A DNA stretch of 21,489 nt from JBPCMN01 sp013695115 (GTDB lineage Bacteria > Actinomycetota > Acidimicrobiia > IMCC26256 > JACDBD01), in contig JBPCMN010000047.1 in the NCBI GenBank assembly GCA_051002235.1, positions 1 through 21,489 of the forward strand, given 5' to 3'. Under the pieces are notes generated by a model. The model made no database searches, was not told the origin of the DNA, and saw only the letters and a list, made by a program, of their open reading frames with translations. Positions 21,363 to 21,489 of this stretch are shown piece after piece (the first letter of the stretch is position 1; each line of letters opens with the position of its first letter). The translations under genes were made by a program, and so were the position numbers.

Positions 21363-21489
21363 CTAGGTGGCTGCCGAGAAAGTCGGTAGCCGAGATCGGA
21401 GACACAACATGGAGTACACCGCAGCGCTCAGGCACCGCGACATGTTGTGCTCGCTCACGCGCGTCAGCACTTTTTCTCCAGCCACCTAG
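21363..21489. repeat. 127-bp imperfect palindrome at the window end
   Basis: The outer arms CTAGGTGGCTG (21363-21373) and CAGCCACCTAG (21479-21489) are perfect 11-bp inverted repeats. Inner arms ACAACATG (21404-21411) and CATGTTGT (21441-21448) are perfect 8-bp repeats. The two segments between outer and inner arms are both exactly 30 nt and agree at 13 of 30 positions, including an AGT block after a run of A. The central loop is 29 nt. It contains no credible gene. It could be a MITE-like repeat or a structured leader of trpB. Confidence 0.65.

Noticed and set aside
21310..21489. trp attenuator, T-box or integron attC site upstream of trpB
   Set aside because: There is no leader peptide with consecutive Trp codons, no recognisable T-box bulge sequence, and no RYYYAAC/GTTRRRY ends as required for attC.
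1..21489. CRISPR array, transposase or integrase gene, rRNA gene
   Set aside because: No regularly spaced repeats, no DDE or tyrosine/serine recombinase motifs and no rRNA-like sequence were seen on either strand.

Overview
The window is high-GC DNA (roughly 70% G+C, codon third positions nearly always G or C) with GTG/TTG starts, heavy use of 1-4 nt start/stop overlaps and gene families typical of Actinobacteria: an ANTAR response regulator of the PdtaR type, an InhA-like enoyl reductase and a PccB-type acyl-CoA carboxylase. A lineage such as Acidimicrobiia is my best guess, by inference from gene style only. Both ends look like contig ends: the left end is a poly-C tract, and the right end stops exactly at the outer edge of an imperfect 127-bp palindrome.

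Layout. 1-1270: C-rich tract, a small membrane protein (-), and a tandem pair of DUF3592-like membrane proteins (+), the first broken by several frameshifts and the second intact. 1279-2180 (-): a coiled-coil protein followed by PdtaR. 2238-3407 (+): acyl-CoA dehydrogenase. 3451-4983 (-): large polytopic membrane protein, possibly a GT-C glycosyltransferase. 5018-5459: a tRNA-Gly 3' half, a putative homing-endonuclease C-terminal remnant and a complete tRNA with a CAA anticodon, which look like the scar of a past integration. 5535-5789: small single-pass membrane protein.

5793-13012 is the core of the window: a type II fatty acid synthesis locus. fabZ reads leftward from a shared 125-bp intergenic region; fabD, a small biotinyl-like protein without lysine, fabH, fabG, acpP, fabF, a PccB-type carboxyltransferase and an InhA-like fabI read rightward as one tight operon. 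Together they supply malonyl-CoA, load ACP, condense, reduce, dehydrate and reduce again. Only the biotin carboxylase and a true biotin carrier are missing.

13013-16399: GNAT acetyltransferase and Bcp peroxiredoxin (-), then an MFS transporter with an extra N-terminal domain and a dienelactone hydrolase family protein (+). 16410-18201: anti-sigma factor and ECF sigma factor (-), the sigma factor carrying an in-frame amber codon near its N-terminus, divergent from a cupredoxin lipoprotein (+). 18253-21309 (-): an operon trpB-trpA-dienelactone hydrolase-small Cys/His-rich protein, each joined by an ATGA overlap. TrpB has Met where the family has a conserved Gln in the active-site loop.

The best leads are the lysine-free biotinyl-like protein in the FAS-II operon, the amber codon in the sigma factor, the tRNA/endonuclease scar, the terminal palindrome and the TrpB substitution. 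I did not find an obviously new multi-gene system.
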